Below, piece by piece: positions 8,149 through 15,984 of a stretch of 64,000 nucleotides of DNA. The stretch spans positions 237,246 to 301,245 of the forward strand of contig JARGFQ010000003.1 of NCBI GenBank assembly GCA_029210565.1, written 5' to 3'. Position 1 is the stretch's first letter; each line of letters starts with the position of its first letter. The stretch is from Bacteroidales bacterium (GTDB lineage: Bacteria; Bacteroidota; Bacteroidia; Bacteroidales; VadinHA17). A program made the translations under genes and the position numbers. The notes below the pieces were generated by a model. It was given only the letters and a program-made list of their open reading frames with translations. It had not been told where the DNA came from and searched no databases.

Positions 8149-9492
8149 TTAATAAAGTGAACCATAGATCGACCCTGAAATAGTTGCCATTACAACTACA
8201 AGGCTGACGTATACCGCAGTCTTTTGATTTCCAATAATACCTCGTATAACCAGCATATTGGGCAGCGAGAGCGAAGGTCCTGCAAGGAGAAGAGCCAGGG
8301 CCGGGCCTTTACCCATTCCTGAGGCTATGAGCCCCTGCAAAATAGGCACCTCAGTCAGTGTGGCGAAATACATGAACGCGCCCACTATTGATGCAAAGAA
8401 GTTTGATGATATTGAATTACCACCTACCAGCTTTGCGATCCATTCATTCGGGACTACACCCGGGAGACTCTGGCCGTCGTGGGTAGAGCCAAGGAGAAAC
8501 CCGGCAATCACCACACCGATTCCAAGGAGGGGGATAATCTGCTTGGCGAATCCCCATGTCGAGAGGGTCCATTCACGGTTTTCATCGTCCTGTTTATCAA
8601 ATAATGTTATAACGCTTAGCGCAGCTATTCCAACAATCATCGGGACCAATGGCCTTAGCTTATCACTTTCAATCAGTGAATTCGACAAGAATACCGATAC
8701 CACAGTCACAACTGCGGCGGCCAATACCCACTGCCATTTAACCTTAAGGATCTTAATCAGTGACCATGCAAGCACCAGGCTGAACAATCCCGTTATGCAC
8801 CATTTGTATGAATAGATATAGTACCAGGCACTTGATGTATCATTGGCAGCCGGGCTACCCCAGTTGGCAAATACAAGTATCAGCACCAGTGTAAAGAAAT
8901 GAGTCATCGTCTGCCACATCGGTCTTCTTTCGGGCTCTACCATCAGGTTCATCTGACCCTCTCTTTTCTGCTTCTCCTCATTACGGTAGATCAGTGACAT
9001 GATCAGTCCTATCACCACGCTGAAAACCACAGCCCCTATAACACGTGCAATACCCATTTCAAAGCCCAGGATGCGGGCCGTAAGAATGATCGCCAAAATA
9101 TTGATTGCCGGACCGGAATAGAGAAATGCTATTGCCGGGCCAAGACCTGCGCCGCGTTTGTTAATGCTTGAGAAGAGCGGCAGTATTGTGCATGAACAGA
9201 CTGCCAGAATGGTTCCGGAGACGGCGGCAACGGAGTATGCGAGCCATTTCTTTGCATTGGCTCCGAAATACCTGATCACCGACCCCTGACTGACAAATAC
9301 CGATATAACACCGGCAATGAAGAATGCCGGCAGAAGACAAAGAATAACATGCTCCCTGGCATACCACTTTACCAGATCAAAAGTCGCCGCAATCGCAGTG
9401 TTGAATCGGGCGCTTTCTATCGGCATGAAAAACGCAAAGACAAATACAACAGTGATCCACAACAGAATCTTCAGTTCTTTTTTCAGTTCCAT
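8149..9492 (-). CDS. ArsP/YraQ-type membrane permease
   Basis: The protein has 447 residues, largely hydrophobic, with about ten transmembrane segments in two halves of the UPF0718/permease family (PF03773). Conserved features are the helix motif SCTILPLFSSI preceded by the Cys-rich turn AVCSC, the GAGLGPAIAFLYSGPAINI stretch and, in the second half, LLLAGPSLSLPNM. ArsP members of this family export trivalent organoarsenicals such as methylarsenite; other members are uncharacterised. Its promoter carries the same 20-bp inverted repeat as arsR and the thioredoxin-arsF-arsG unit, so it is probably co-regulated by the ArsR protein encoded at 10995. The substrate is inferred from this regulon, not from binding residues. 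Confidence 0.85.
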   Translation of the reverse strand: MELKKELKILLWITVVFVFAFFMPIESARFNTAIAATFDLVKWYAREHVILCLLPAFFIAGVISVFVSQGSVIRYFGANAKKWLAYSVAAVSGTILAVCSCTILPLFSSINKRGAGLGPAIAFLYSGPAINILAIILTARILGFEMGIARVIGAVVFSVVIGLIMSLIYRNEEKQKREGQMNLMVEPERRPMWQTMTHFFTLVLILVFANWGSPAANDTSSAWYYIYSYKWCITGLFSLVLAWSLIKILKVKWQWVLAAAVVTVVSVFLSNSLIESDKLRPLVPMIVGIAALSVITLFDKQDDENREWTLSTWGFAKQIIPLLGIGVVIAGFLLGSTHDGQSLPGVVPNEWIAKLVGGNSISSNFFASIVGAFMYFATLTEVPILQGLIASGMGKGPALALLLAGPSLSLPNMLVIRGIIGNQKTAVYVSLVVVMATISGSIYGSLY

Positions 9493-9510
9493 TTTAAGCT
9501 AAAGATTATC

Positions 9511-9530
9511 ATTTCGTAAAAACCCGAAAT
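9511..9530 (-). promoter_or_regulatory. ArsR-type operator 1, upstream of permease
   Basis: The 20-bp inverted repeat ATTTCG-N8-CGAAAT has perfect 6-bp arms. It begins one base after the minus-strand -7-like box TATATATG (9532-9539) and lies 18 bases before the permease start. The same layout is seen at 10960 and 11316. Confidence 0.7.
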
Positions 9531-9547
9531 GCATATATAATTTTTTT

Positions 9548-10249
9548 TTAAAATATGGCTATTATAATATAGTATATCCCCACTCCGATGAACAGTACGG
9601 CAACCACCCTCCTGAACCATATCTCGAAGGTCTTGATACGGCTGTACATCTTTCCAACATTGCTTACCGCATAAGCCAGCAACCATGCAAAAATGATTAC
9701 AGGAATTCCGGTGGCGATGGCAAAAATCAGGGGCAGATAGAGTCCGTCAGCACTGGCCACAGTCATAGGTATCAGAATTACGAAGTATAAAACTCCACTG
9801 TATGGGCAGAATGCCATGGCAAACAGAATTCCTAGCAAAAGGGTATTCAGATAACTCTTCCTGCCCCTCTCCCCTATCTTTTCCGTGATCGATCCCATGG
9901 CCCCCGGAAGCTTGAATTTGATAAAGTCGAGCATGAAAAAACCTATCAGGATCAGAACCGGACCCAGCAGTTTTTCTCCCCATTTCTGGAACCAGCCGGT
10001 GATATCCATCTGGCTGGCGCCGAAGAAAATGATCAGGGCTAAACCCACATAGGTAATTGCCCTTCCCAGAGTATAAACAAGCCCGTTGAGAAATACCCTT
10101 CTCCGGTCAGTAAGATCACGGCTGATAAACCCTATTGCCGAAATATTCGTTGCCAGCGGGCAGGGGCTGATGGCGGTCATCAGCCCCAGAATGGCCGCTG
10201 TTGTAAATGCGTACTGCGAATTCTCAAGTATCCGCTGCAGAAGCTCCAT
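9548..10249 (-). CDS. arsG: ArsG-family aromatic arsenical efflux permease
   Basis: This 233-residue integral membrane protein has six or so helices and resembles the DsbD/CcdA-like fold. Two Cys-Pro elements stand at equivalent positions in the two halves: AISPCPLATNISAIGF and AMAFCPYSGVLYFV. This is the pattern of the family annotated as aromatic aminobenzylarsenical efflux permease ArsG, which works with ArsE/ArsF in resistance to nitroaromatic arsenicals. A role as a reductant-transferring CcdA-like protein remains an alternative given the paired Cys and adjacent thioredoxin. It starts 3 bases after the upstream ArsF-like gene, so they are co-translated. Confidence 0.8.
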   Translation of the reverse strand: MELLQRILENSQYAFTTAAILGLMTAISPCPLATNISAIGFISRDLTDRRRVFLNGLVYTLGRAITYVGLALIIFFGASQMDITGWFQKWGEKLLGPVLILIGFFMLDFIKFKLPGAMGSITEKIGERGRKSYLNTLLLGILFAMAFCPYSGVLYFVILIPMTVASADGLYLPLIFAIATGIPVIIFAWLLAYAVSNVGKMYSRIKTFEIWFRRVVAVLFIGVGIYYIIIAIF

Positions 10250-10252
10250 TGA

Positions 10253-10693
10253 TTATTTTATCTCCCTTACGAGTGGATCAATTGTTTTTTTGATCTCAGC
10301 CGTAAACTTCTCGAAGTTATTATTGGCATACATGAAACCTTCAGCTGTAAGATCCTTCCTGAAATCACCGCTCATGATCACCAGTGCCTGCCCTGTGACT
10401 TTTGCCTTTTCAGCAAGCGGCTTACTCTTCTCGTCCTCAAGATTGAATGAAGCGAATGTGATTGTTCCTTTACTGTATTCGTCAGGATAGAGTGCAACTA
10501 TAGCTTCCTGAGCTTTGTTTTCAACTGCAATGCATGTGACACACCTGCGTGAAAAGTGAAAATAATATACCTCCACCTTATCAGCCGCGGTTGCAGTTGT
10601 GTCAGAAGCAATATCAGCTTTGATGCCAGGCCTGAATGCCAGAAAGGCAGCCAGAGCAACAAAAATGACTGAAATCCAGATTATCTTCTTCAT
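10253..10693 (-). CDS. arsF: ArsF-family protein (nitrophenyl compound reductase subunit)
   Basis: The protein has 146 residues with an N-terminal membrane anchor or signal (about residues 3-20) followed by a thioredoxin-like domain. The motif RRCVTCIAVENKAQ supplies a CxxC near residues 51-54; the middle contains TFASFNLEDEKSKPLAEKAKVTGQA, resembling the cis-Pro region without a clear Pro. This matches the ArsF family annotated with nitrophenyl compound reduction. It sits between the small thioredoxin-fold gene (14-base gap) and ArsG (3-base gap) in an ArsR-type regulon. The membrane anchor places the redox domain outside the cytoplasm. Confidence 0.8.
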   Translation of the reverse strand: MKKIIWISVIFVALAAFLAFRPGIKADIASDTTATAADKVEVYYFHFSRRCVTCIAVENKAQEAIVALYPDEYSKGTITFASFNLEDEKSKPLAEKAKVTGQALVIMSGDFRKDLTAEGFMYANNNFEKFTAEIKKTIDPLVREIK

Positions 10694-10707
10694 CGGTCTA
10701 TCATTAT

Positions 10708-10941
10708 TTAGTTGATTAATAACTTTTTAAGCTCATCAGCTGAAGGCACCCGTCCCTTCAGAACAACCTTCTCATTGACCACAAGGGCCGGGGTCGTCAT
10801 CACGCCGTAGTTCATTATGGCCACGATATCCTCAACTTTTGAAACAGTGGCTTCAATTCCGTTCTGCTCCACAACCTCACGTGTCAGTTTCTCAAGGGTT
10901 TTGCATTTGGGGCACCCCGGGCCCAGAATCTTAATCTCCAT
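10708..10941 (-). CDS. Small thioredoxin-fold protein, ArsE-like candidate
   Basis: Translated from ATG 10941 the protein has 77 residues: MEIKILGPGCPKCKTLEKL with active-site CPKC at residues 10-13, a cis-Pro in GVMTTPALVV, and NEKVVLKGRVPSADEL at the end. It belongs to the redox-active disulfide (MTH895-like) family. A longer reading to 10983 would run through the operator, while a good ribosome-binding sequence AGGAGAAT precedes 10941, so the shorter start is preferred. It is first in the unit thioredoxin, arsF, arsG and probably donates electrons to ArsF or ArsG. In known arsEFG clusters the first gene occupies this place; equivalence is inferred. Confidence 0.82.
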   Translation of the reverse strand: MEIKILGPGCPKCKTLEKLTREVVEQNGIEATVSKVEDIVAIMNYGVMTTPALVVNEKVVLKGRVPSADELKKLLIN

Positions 10942-10959
10942 ATCTCTTATTCTCCTTTC

Positions 10960-10979
10960 ATTTCGTAAAACGTCGAAAT
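10960..10979 (-). promoter_or_regulatory. ArsR-type operator 2, upstream of thioredoxin-arsF-arsG
   Basis: ATTTCG-N8-CGAAAT with perfect 6-bp arms lies between arsR and the thioredoxin gene. The minus-strand -7-like box TAATATTG (10981-10988) ends one base upstream of it. This indicates a separate promoter rather than simple read-through from arsR. Confidence 0.7.
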
Positions 10980-10994
10980 ACAATATTAAATTTT

Positions 10995-11312
10995 TTATCG
11001 CTTGAAAAATTTATTCAGTAACAATTTTGCCTCGTCCCAATTCTCTCTGTTGATGCAGTATTTAATATAGGGAGGATTGATCTCTCCCTGTATCAGCCCC
11101 GCCTTCTTCAGCTCCTTAAGATGTTCTGACAGGGTTGAGCGGGCTATGGGCAGTTCCTCTGCCATATCACCGCTGTAACAGCATTTGTTGAGATTGTTTG
11201 CCAGAAAATCCATTACGAATACCCTCACCGGGTGAGAGAGTGCCTTGGCATACCTAGCCAGCTTCTCCTGATCATCTGAATAATATTTTTTCCTGGGCAG
11301 CTTGGCTTCCAT
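10995..11312 (-). CDS. arsR: ArsR/SmtB-family metalloregulator
   Basis: The protein has 105 residues and a winged-helix fold: ALSHPVRVFVMDFLANN (helices 1-2), then NKCCYSGDMAEELPIARSTLSEHLKELKKAGLIQGE (helices 3-5 with the recognition helix STLSEHLKELK) and a beta wing with PPYIKYCINREN. The Cys-Cys pair at the start of helix 3 resembles the position of the ELCVCD metal site of classical ArsR, so As(III)/Sb(III) or a soft metal is a plausible inducer. Its own promoter contains an inverted repeat found twice more in the cluster, indicating autoregulation and control of the thioredoxin-arsF-arsG and permease units. Confidence 0.92.
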   Translation of the reverse strand: MEAKLPRKKYYSDDQEKLARYAKALSHPVRVFVMDFLANNLNKCCYSGDMAEELPIARSTLSEHLKELKKAGLIQGEINPPYIKYCINRENWDEAKLLLNKFFKR

Positions 11313-11315
11313 TTC

Positions 11316-11335
11316 ATTTCGGGAAACGACGAAAC
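11316..11335 (-). promoter_or_regulatory. ArsR-type operator 3, arsR promoter
   Basis: ATTTCG-N8-CGAAAC (5 of 6 arm positions match) lies 3 bases before the arsR ATG and touches the exact -7 box TACTTTTG at 11335-11342. A repressor bound here would cover the transcription start, the expected autoregulatory arrangement. Confidence 0.7.
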
Positions 11336-11342
11336 AAAAGTA
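11335..11342 (-). promoter_or_regulatory. -7 box of arsR
   Basis: TACTTTTG on the minus strand is an exact TAnnTTTG match. Its last base overlaps the first arm of operator 3. Confidence 0.6.
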
Positions 11343-11427
11343 GTGTTTTTTTAATATCAGGATCTATCCATCGAAAAAAATCATAACGAACCACCAAAAC
11401 CGGATAGATGTTGCACAGCATCAGACA

Positions 11428-11457
11428 TTGCAAATTACGGCTGACATGTTATATTTA
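11428..11457 (+). promoter_or_regulatory. Promoter of the racemase-hydrolase pair
   Basis: TTG at 11428-11430, a 19-bp spacer and TATATTTA at 11450-11457 (seven of eight TAnnTTTG positions) form a complete -33/-7 promoter 31 bases before ATG 11489. Confidence 0.6.
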
Positions 11458-11488
11458 TGGAACATAATTCACCCCTAACCGGCCAGAC

Positions 11489-12964
11489 ATGGAAAACCAT
11501 CTCTCTATCAGAAGTATCATTTCGGTTGCCCTTTTAACGCTGATCCTTATCTCCTGTGACAAACCCGGCGGAATCGGGGATGCCATAATTAATCACCCGC
11601 GCAGTTACTATTATATCGACTTCAAAAATTATCCTTCAGACAACACTTCACTGCCGATAGGTGTCTTCGACTCCGGAACCGGAGGACTGTCGGTTCTTGC
11701 AGATATCATCAACCATGAGGAGCTTGCAAAGGAATCTTATATATACTACGGCGATCTTGCCAACATGCCCTACGGAAGCTATGCCCTCGAGGACAACACT
11801 CCGCTACTCATTGAACATGTCATGAAAGATGTTCAGTTCCTCCTGGGTAATAAATACTACCGCTCTGCCGATGCGCGCAAATATGAGACTGACAAGAGTC
11901 TTGTCAAGGCCATAGTTATTGCATGCAACACGGCAACCGCCTATGCCCTCGACACCGTCAGGCACTTTCTCTCAGAGGCCGGCTCCGATATCGGCGTCAT
12001 TGGGGTGGTGGAAGCGGGTGCTCTGGGTGCTTTCGGAAATTTCTCTCCGGGAGAGAACGGCACAATAGCTGTAATGGCTACTGACGGAACAGTAAGGTCA
12101 GGGGCCTATCCCCGGAGCATAATTAAAGTTAACAAAGCTGATGGGCAAGAAGAGGAGATACAGGTATTCCAGCAGGCAGGCATAGGCATTGCAGAGGCCA
12201 TAGACGAGAGTGCTGAGGCTATTGACAGGAAAGCCACAGCCCCCCGACCGGGTTACAGGGGTCCTTCAGATACCTGCACAGGAGAGATGAAGATAGACCT
12301 CCGGCTATGGAACCGTTATGATTTTGACTTTGAAAACAGCGCGATGCTCTTTGAAGGTGACACTGCAGCTCCGGAAAGCATTCAGATCAACTCGGTTGAA
12401 AACTATATCGCCTTCCATGTTGTGAGCCTGATGGAAAAAATCAGGAACACCCCGGAAGCCCTGCCTCTTAACTCAGTAGTGCTGGCATGCACCCATTATC
12501 CCTTTTTCTTTGAGACTTTCAGGAAGGAGTTTGAACGCCTGAGGAATTTTCGGGAAAACGGTGTATATATTTACCGATCACTGATAGCGGAGGACCTGAT
12601 CCTGGTCAACCCGGCCTCGGTAGTCGCAGAGCAGCTTTATGCTCACCTGGCCGACAAAAACTTGCTGAACAACACCGGATTGAGTGCAACCGAATTCTAT
12701 GTAAGCGTGCCGAACGTTCTCAACAGGAAGGTAGAGTTGCGCGACGACGGTTCATTTACTTATGATTACAAGTACGGCCGCAAGGCAGATGATCTGCAGG
12801 AGTATGTGAGGGCGGTACCCTTCAGCCGCACTTCCATCCCTGCCGAAATCCTCATCCGGCTGTCGCAACAGATCCCGGAAGTCTATCACATGATGGTGTC
12901 ATTCAACCATGAAAATGTCATGACTGAATATCTGGAATCAAACGAGCGTATTGTACCGCAATAA
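11489..12964 (+). CDS. Lipoprotein of the Asp/Glu racemase superfamily (MurI-like)
   Basis: The 491-residue product begins with a lipoprotein signal (LILISC, lipid Cys23) and so is exported. From residue 57 it shows glutamate-racemase hallmarks: IGVFDSGTGGLSV with Asp61/Ser62, YGDLANMPYGSYA, the first catalytic Cys146 in ACNTATA, and the second catalytic Cys334 in ACTHYPFF. MurI enzymes are cytoplasmic and about 265 residues. This protein adds an insertion of about 60-90 residues before the second Cys and a C-terminal extension of about 130 residues. Both catalytic Cys are kept, so activity on Glu or a related amino acid is plausible, but in the periplasm. The gene is followed after 31 bases by an exported gamma-glutamyl-hydrolase-like gene, suggesting a joint pathway. 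Confidence 0.85.
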   Translation: MENHLSIRSIISVALLTLILISCDKPGGIGDAIINHPRSYYYIDFKNYPSDNTSLPIGVFDSGTGGLSVLADIINHEELAKESYIYYGDLANMPYGSYALEDNTPLLIEHVMKDVQFLLGNKYYRSADARKYETDKSLVKAIVIACNTATAYALDTVRHFLSEAGSDIGVIGVVEAGALGAFGNFSPGENGTIAVMATDGTVRSGAYPRSIIKVNKADGQEEEIQVFQQAGIGIAEAIDESAEAIDRKATAPRPGYRGPSDTCTGEMKIDLRLWNRYDFDFENSAMLFEGDTAAPESIQINSVENYIAFHVVSLMEKIRNTPEALPLNSVVLACTHYPFFFETFRKEFERLRNFRENGVYIYRSLIAEDLILVNPASVVAEQLYAHLADKNLLNNTGLSATEFYVSVPNVLNRKVELRDDGSFTYDYKYGRKADDLQEYVRAVPFSRTSIPAEILIRLSQQIPEVYHMMVSFNHENVMTEYLESNERIVPQ

Positions 12965-12995
12965 GATTTACATTTACCGAATAAATATTTGCATA

Positions 12996-14102
12996 ATGAA
13001 AAAGGGTTTACTGATTCTGGCGATTGTCTGCCTGTGTGTGCAGATTTCAGCACAGGATTTCTTCCGTGAGAATTTCAGCAGGGAGAAGGATTATGTCATC
13101 CTTGTCAACCCGACCATCGGGAACATTGAGGTTGTCGATTTCCTTGTAAAAAACGGCCTGCTTGATATTAATACCGACAAGATAGACTTTGTTGGCGTCT
13201 ATCACTCGAGTCAGAAGTATGATTTTTCCAAGTCGGTAAAGTATATTGATTCCGTTGGAATAAAGAATTACCACCTTCACGAGGTCAAGGGACCACTGAC
13301 CGAGGATCTTATTTACAGGGAGAACCCATGCAGTGACGACCTCCGTCTGATTTTCAAAAACTCCATCGGAGTCTTTTTCTTTGGGGGTGAAGACATTCCT
13401 CCGTCAGTCTACGGTGAGGAAAACTGGTATTCCGAGACCAGCGATCCGGGAAGACATTTTTTTGAGGTAACTTTTCTGTTTCATCTTCTGGGAAGCACCC
13501 GTAATACAACCTTCACCCCGTTGCTCACTGAGAAACCCGACTACCTGGTAACAGGCTTCTGTCTCGGAATGCAGACCATGAACGTAGCTGCAGGAGGCAC
13601 TCTTTACCAGGATATCCCGGCACAGATATACGAAAGCTACAGGCCGGAGACTCATGTCCTGATCGACCGGGCCAACCAGCACCGCAACTACTGGCAGAAA
13701 GTCAAGGAAGGCCCGGGCTACATGAGCAGCAGCATTCATCCGGTAAGGTTTTCCGAGCACGACTTCTTTGGGAAAACGGTTAAGGTATCGCGAAACATGC
13801 AACCACTTGTTTACAGCCATCACCACCAGTCAGTAAAGAATGTGGCTGCCTGTTTTGATATTACTGCCCTTTCCATGGATGGCAAGGTGGTTGAAGGGAT
13901 AGCCCATGTCAGGTATCAGAATGTCTTTACCGTTCAGTTCCACCCTGAAGTATCAGCCCTGTATGAAGACCGGGCAAAGGTTAAATTCGCCCCGGAAGAC
14001 GAGCCACAGACATATCATTCAATGCTGGGCAAAAAGAGTCTGAAGTTTCACAGGAAATACTGGGGGCATATAACTGACGTCATTATGGAACTGGCGAGAT
14101 AA
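12996..14102 (+). CDS. Exported class I amidotransferase-fold peptidase (C26, gamma-glutamyl hydrolase-like)
   Basis: Starting at ATG 12996 the 368-residue protein has a signal peptide (LLILAIVCLCVQISAQ). The C26/PuuD-type element GGEDIPPSVYGEE is followed by the nucleophile elbow GFCLGMQ with Cys189 and by QFHPEVS with His316 and Glu318, giving a full Cys-His-Glu triad. There is no synthetase domain, so it is likely a stand-alone hydrolase of gamma-glutamyl bonds rather than an ammonia-channelling subunit. A longer upstream reading would overlap the racemase and lose the signal peptide. Together with the racemase lipoprotein it could release and racemise gamma-linked D-Glu from peptidoglycan fragments or poly-gamma-glutamate; this is inference. 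Confidence 0.85.
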   Translation: MKKGLLILAIVCLCVQISAQDFFRENFSREKDYVILVNPTIGNIEVVDFLVKNGLLDINTDKIDFVGVYHSSQKYDFSKSVKYIDSVGIKNYHLHEVKGPLTEDLIYRENPCSDDLRLIFKNSIGVFFFGGEDIPPSVYGEENWYSETSDPGRHFFEVTFLFHLLGSTRNTTFTPLLTEKPDYLVTGFCLGMQTMNVAAGGTLYQDIPAQIYESYRPETHVLIDRANQHRNYWQKVKEGPGYMSSSIHPVRFSEHDFFGKTVKVSRNMQPLVYSHHHQSVKNVAACFDITALSMDGKVVEGIAHVRYQNVFTVQFHPEVSALYEDRAKVKFAPEDEPQTYHSMLGKKSLKFHRKYWGHITDVIMELAR

Positions 14103-14206
14103 CCAGTCCACAGTCGGCAGTCGGCAGTCATTAATTGATTGACTGACTGACTGACTGAGAATTGAAGACTGAAGACTGGGGACTGAAGACTGAAGACTGA
14201 AAACTG
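14103..14206. repeat. Low-complexity CAGTCGG / GACTGAA short tandem repeats
   Basis: The space between the convergent hydrolase and pntB genes is built of short tandem words: three CAGTC heptads near 14111-14129, four or five GACT tetramers near 14139-14157, and GAAGACT heptads to 14200. A related CAGTCGG array occurs at 59081-59111. Such 7-bp arrays can vary in length by slippage. Confidence 0.75.
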
Positions 14207-14208
14207 CC

Positions 14209-15645
14209 CTACAGGGCCTTTACCTCCGTGACCAGTGCCTGCAATGTGCTTTTGGCGTCTCCGAAGAGCATGCGTGTCTTATCGTTGTAGAAGAGCATAT
14301 TCTCTATGGCAGCATAACCCTTGCCCATCCCGCGCTTCATGACGATGATGTTTTTGGCATCACGTGCCCTCACAATGGGCATTCCGTATATCGGGCTCGA
14401 GGGATCATCCTCGGCTGCCGGGTTGACAACGTCGTTGGCGCCGATGACCACAATCACGTCGGTATTGGGAAGGTCTGGATTGACCTCGTCGCTCTCCAAA
14501 AGCTGTTCATAGGGAACATCAGCCTCAGCCATCAGCACATTCATATGGCCGGGCATGCGGCCTGCCACAGGGTGAATTGCATACCTCACCTCCACCCCTT
14601 TCTCATCAAGGAGATTGTCCAGCTCATGGCATATATGCTGTGCCTGTGCCACTGCCAGTCCGTAGCCCGGCACTATCACCACCTTCTTTGAATAACTCAG
14701 CAGCACGGCGGCGTCAGACACGGTTATCTCCTTAACGGTTCCGCCCTCAGTTGCGGCTGCCGCTCCGCCGCCGCCGAAGACACCGACGATGACATTGAGC
14801 AGTGAGCGGTTCATGGCTCGGCACATCAGGATTGTGAGTATCGTTCCTGCCGATCCGACAAGTATCCCGCCGGTAAGCATCGCCTGGTTGTTGTAGAGGA
14901 ATCCGCCCATAGCTGCAGCTACTCCGGTAAAGCTGTTGAGAAGAGATATCACCACTGGCATGTCAGCGCCGCCGATAGGCATGACGAAGAGTACTCCGTA
15001 GGCGACAGCAACGGCAAAGAGAATCAGTATCAGCGGGGTCAGCTCCGAGGAGGCCTGTACGTCACGGGTCATGATGTATACAATAAAGGCGATGATAACA
15101 ACCAGAATCGTAACGTTGACATATTTCATTGCCTTGACCCTCAGATCCCCTATCCACCCGTCGAGCTTGCCAAAGGCAATCATGCTTCCGGCCCATGAGA
15201 CCGACCCAATCACCAGGCCAAGGAGTATCGCCAGCACATGACCGTTGGCCATGCCTGTTCTTGCGATAAGCTCGCTGCTGATATGAGGGAACTCCATCAT
15301 GGAGATGAGGGCTGCGGCAGCGCCTCCCATACCGTTAAAGAAAGAGACCAGCTGAGGCATAGCTGTCATCTTCACCTTTACGGCTATGATCCATCCGATT
15401 GCGGTACCGATTATCATGGCACCGATGATCCAACCTATATTGCCAATCGGTGCCCCATCCTTCTGGTGGAACAGTATTGTGGCGGCAATAGCCAGAATCA
15501 TACCGATGGCAGCAATAATATTACCCCTCCTTGCCGTGAGAGGATGACTGAGCATCTTCAATCCGAGGATGAAAAAGACAGAGGCAACGATATAGGTAAT
15601 CTCAAGCACAGAGATACCTGCTGAAAACTGGAAAACATCATTCAT
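14209..15645 (-). CDS. pntB: NAD(P) transhydrogenase subunit beta
   Basis: The protein has 478 residues. The N-terminal two thirds hold about nine transmembrane helices (proton channel domain II), with GGADMPVVISLLNSFTGVAAAMGGF as the family landmark. The C-terminal domain III binds NADP(H): VIVPGYGLAVAQAQ, then ADVPYEQL and VIGANDVVNPAA. It couples hydride transfer between NADH and NADP+ to proton movement across the inner membrane. It is the last gene of the zwf-pgl-pnt operon and ends against the short-repeat block. Confidence 0.96.
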   Translation of the reverse strand: MNDVFQFSAGISVLEITYIVASVFFILGLKMLSHPLTARRGNIIAAIGMILAIAATILFHQKDGAPIGNIGWIIGAMIIGTAIGWIIAVKVKMTAMPQLVSFFNGMGGAAAALISMMEFPHISSELIARTGMANGHVLAILLGLVIGSVSWAGSMIAFGKLDGWIGDLRVKAMKYVNVTILVVIIAFIVYIMTRDVQASSELTPLILILFAVAVAYGVLFVMPIGGADMPVVISLLNSFTGVAAAMGGFLYNNQAMLTGGILVGSAGTILTILMCRAMNRSLLNVIVGVFGGGGAAAATEGGTVKEITVSDAAVLLSYSKKVVIVPGYGLAVAQAQHICHELDNLLDEKGVEVRYAIHPVAGRMPGHMNVLMAEADVPYEQLLESDEVNPDLPNTDVIVVIGANDVVNPAAEDDPSSPIYGMPIVRARDAKNIIVMKRGMGKGYAAIENMLFYNDKTRMLFGDAKSTLQALVTEVKAL

Positions 15646-15681
15646 AGTGCGACTATTTGCAGCGACTGGGATAAATCAGTG

Positions 15682-15984
15682 TTATTTTTTCTTTTTAAAC
15701 ATCTCAAGCATCCTGTCGGTGACGACGAAACCGCCAACAACGTTCAGCGTGCCGAGTACAACGGCGAGAAAACCGAGGATCATTGCTCCCGTGGTCTCTG
15801 CATGGCCCATGACAATAATTGCTCCGATAATGACAACCCCGTGGATGGCGTTTGCACCTGACATCAGGGGAGTGTGGAGTATTGCGGGCACATGGCTTAT
15901 AACCTCAATACCCAGGAATATTGAGAGGATCACCATGTAAATGATGCCCCTGTTCGCCATAAAAAATTCAAGAAATCCTTCCAT
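15682..15984 (-). CDS. pntAB: NAD(P) transhydrogenase subunit alpha, membrane part
   Basis: This 100-residue protein has three transmembrane helices and corresponds to the C-terminal membrane part (domain II) of E. coli PntA, here split off as in many bacteria. HVPAILHTPLMSGANAIHG is the diagnostic stretch. Its ATG overlaps the stop of the soluble alpha gene by one base (TAATG), and it is followed after 36 bases by pntB. Confidence 0.94.
   Translation of the reverse strand: MEGFLEFFMANRGIIYMVILSIFLGIEVISHVPAILHTPLMSGANAIHGVVIIGAIIVMGHAETTGAMILGFLAVVLGTLNVVGGFVVTDRMLEMFKKKK

Noticed and set aside
11489..12964. Housekeeping murI
   Set aside because: The lipoprotein signal, insertion and C-terminal extension show an exported paralogue; the cell must encode a cytoplasmic MurI elsewhere.
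14103..14206. CRISPR array
   Set aside because: Repeat units are 4-7 bp without spacers of regular length and without cas genes.
14201..14217. Small inverted repeat GCCCT-AC-AGGGC as terminator
   Set aside because: Five-base arms with a two-base loop and no T run; it overlaps the pntB stop.
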